Made by a program: the position numbers and the translations under genes
Assembly: GCA_036257595.1 (NCBI GenBank)
Contig: DATAFF010000145.1
Span: forward strand, 1 to 13,045
Origin: DATAFF01 sp036257595
Lineage (GTDB): Bacteria > Pseudomonadota > Alphaproteobacteria > Rhizobiales > Aestuariivirgaceae
DNA length: 13,045 nucleotides
Direction: 5' to 3'
Part shown: piece after piece, positions 11,982 through 13,045 of the stretch
Numbering within the stretch: the stretch's first letter is position 1
Layout: every line of letters starts with the position of its first letter
Notes under the pieces: model-generated
Databases searched by the model: none
Told to the model about the DNA's origin: nothing
What the model saw: only the letters and a program-made list of their open reading frames with translations

Positions 11982-13045
11982 TCACCGCCCCTGCTGCAGG
12001 CCGAGAAGCCGCCTCACCTTGGCGGTGTCGGTCGCGCCGCCGGCGAAATCGTCGAAGGCCTTGTCGGTCACCCGGATGAGATGGCTCTCGATGAACGGCG
12101 CGCCCTCTGCCGCGCCCTGCTCGGGATGCTTCAGGCAGCACTCCCATTCGAGCACCGCCCAGCCCGAATAATCGGTCGCCGAAAGACGCGAGAACACGCC
12201 GGTGAAGTCGACCTGCCCGTCGCCCAGCGAGCGGAAGCGGCCGGCGCGCTTGAGCCATGGCTGATAGCCGGAATAGACGCCTTGCCGGCCGTCCGGGTTG
12301 AACTCGGCATCCTTGACGTGGAACGCCTTGATGCGCTCGTGATAGATGTCGATGAAGGCCAGATAGTCGAGCTGCATCAGCACGAAATGCGATGGATCGT
12401 AATTGATGCAGCAGCGCTTGTGCCCTTTCAGCCGATCGACGAACAGCTCGAAGCTCGCGCCGTCGAAAATATCCTCGCCCGGATGAAGCTCGTAGCAGAC
12501 ATCGACCCCATGGGCGTCGAATTGATCGAGGATCGGCCGCCACCGTTCGGCAAGCTCGGCAAAGGCGGTCTCGATCAGTCCCGGCTGACGCTGCGGCCAG
12601 GGATAGGCGAAGGGCCAGGCCAGCGCCCCGGAGAAGGTGACGTGGCTGTCGAGCCCGAGATTCCGCGACGCCTTGGCAGCAAGCATCAGCTGATCGACCG
12701 CCCAGGCCTGCCGCTCCTTGGGCTTCCCGTGGAGCGACGGCGGCGCGAAGCCGTCGAAGGCCTCGTCATAGGCCGGATGCACCGCCACCAGCTGCCCCTG
12801 CAGATGGGTCGAGAGCTCCGTCACCGCGAGGCCATGTTGCCCCGCAATGCCCTTGACCTCGTCGCAATAGCCGCGTGACTCGCCAGCCTTTGCAAGGTCG
12901 AACAAACGCCCGTCCCAGGACGGGATCTGCACCCCCTTATAGCCGAGGCTCGCCGCCCAGCCGCAGATCGCATCGAGCGAATTGAACGGCGGCTGGTCGC
13001 CGGCGAATTGCGCAAGAAAGATTCCAGGTCCCTGGATGTTTGTCG
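11982..13045 (-). CDS. Sugar phosphate isomerase/epimerase family protein (TIM barrel), 5' end cut by window edge
   Basis: About 353 residues are visible, starting TNIQGPGIFLAQFAGDQPPF, which is very near the family N-terminus; the true start is a few bases beyond the edge. A GTG at 12932 is in frame but would discard the first barrel strand, so it is not the start. The xylose isomerase-like TIM barrel with divalent metal ligands is supported by VCYELHPGED (Glu), INYDPSHFV (Asp, His), AFHVKDAEFN (His) and VLEWECCLKHPEQGA (Glu). The family isomerises or epimerises sugars or their keto derivatives. It is followed 3 bp later by the oxidoreductase, suggesting a two-step conversion such as oxidation followed by isomerisation. 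The exact reaction cannot be read from sequence. Confidence 0.93.
   Translation of the reverse strand, partial: TNIQGPGIFLAQFAGDQPPFNSLDAICGWAASLGYKGVQIPSWDGRLFDLAKAGESRGYCDEVKGIAGQHGLAVTELSTHLQGQLVAVHPAYDEAFDGFAPPSLHGKPKERQAWAVDQLMLAAKASRNLGLDSHVTFSGALAWPFAYPWPQRQPGLIETAFAELAERWRPILDQFDAHGVDVCYELHPGEDIFDGASFELFVDRLKGHKRCCINYDPSHFVLMQLDYLAFIDIYHERIKAFHVKDAEFNPDGRQGVYSGYQPWLKRAGRFRSLGDGQVDFTGVFSRLSATDYSGWAVLEWECCLKHPEQGAAEGAPFIESHLIRVTDKAFDDFAGGATDTAKVRRLLGLQQGR

Noticed and set aside
10998..12878. Long plus-strand open frame (626 codons) opposite the oxidoreductase and isomerase genes
   Set aside because: It lies antisense to two clearly recognisable genes, its translation is low-complexity Arg/His/Leu-rich, and such frames are expected opposite high-GC coding sequence.

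Overview
The window is a high-GC stretch, probably from the alphaproteobacterial order Hyphomicrobiales (Rhizobiales). The evidence is the protein families, the ABC transporter layout with two separate ATPases and a small 2-TM protein, and two intergenic repeat types: tandem TAGGCAG heptamers and a 'CTTCTCCCCG...CGGGGAGAAG' hairpin of the kind common in rhizobial genomes. The assignment rests on recalled family resemblance; no search was run. Almost everything is coded on the minus strand, so transcription runs from high to low coordinates.

Layout from right to left. At 13045-10794 are a TIM-barrel sugar phosphate isomerase/epimerase (its first few residues lie outside the window) and a Gfo/Idh/MocA oxidoreductase, 3 bp apart. 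A 198-bp control region (10596-10793) follows, with a TAGGCAG hairpin, two kinds of operator-like inverted repeat over a candidate promoter, and a strong ribosome binding site. A very tight unit comes next, mostly linked by ATGA-type stop/start overlaps: periplasmic sugar-binding protein, MalF-like and MalG-like permeases, a 74-residue 2-TM protein, two MalK-like ATPases, DhaL, DhaM, HPr, enzyme I, a small XRE-like HTH protein starting at TTG, and DhaK. The only real gap inside it (9097-9266, between binding protein and first permease) holds two REP-like hairpins. At the left edge the C-terminus of a CreA-family protein (+ strand) converges on dhaK across about 360 bp of non-coding DNA packed with nested palindromes.

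How the genes fit together: an ABC importer brings in an unidentified polyol or sugar. The isomerase and dehydrogenase, possibly part of the same pathway, could modify it. A cytoplasmic phosphorelay encoded entirely within the operon (PEP -> enzyme I -> HPr -> DhaM -> DhaL-ADP/ATP -> DhaK) then phosphorylates dihydroxyacetone or a similar short ketose. There is no EIIB or EIIC, so this PTS serves a soluble kinase, while uptake is by ATP-driven ABC transport. The least explained gene is the small HTH protein co-translated between enzyme I and DhaK; it is a candidate dedicated regulator.

The most unusual DNA-level feature is that the stop codon of three different genes (creA, dhaK and the Gfo/Idh gene) is the TAG of a TAGGCAG repeat, each read in the sense orientation of that gene.
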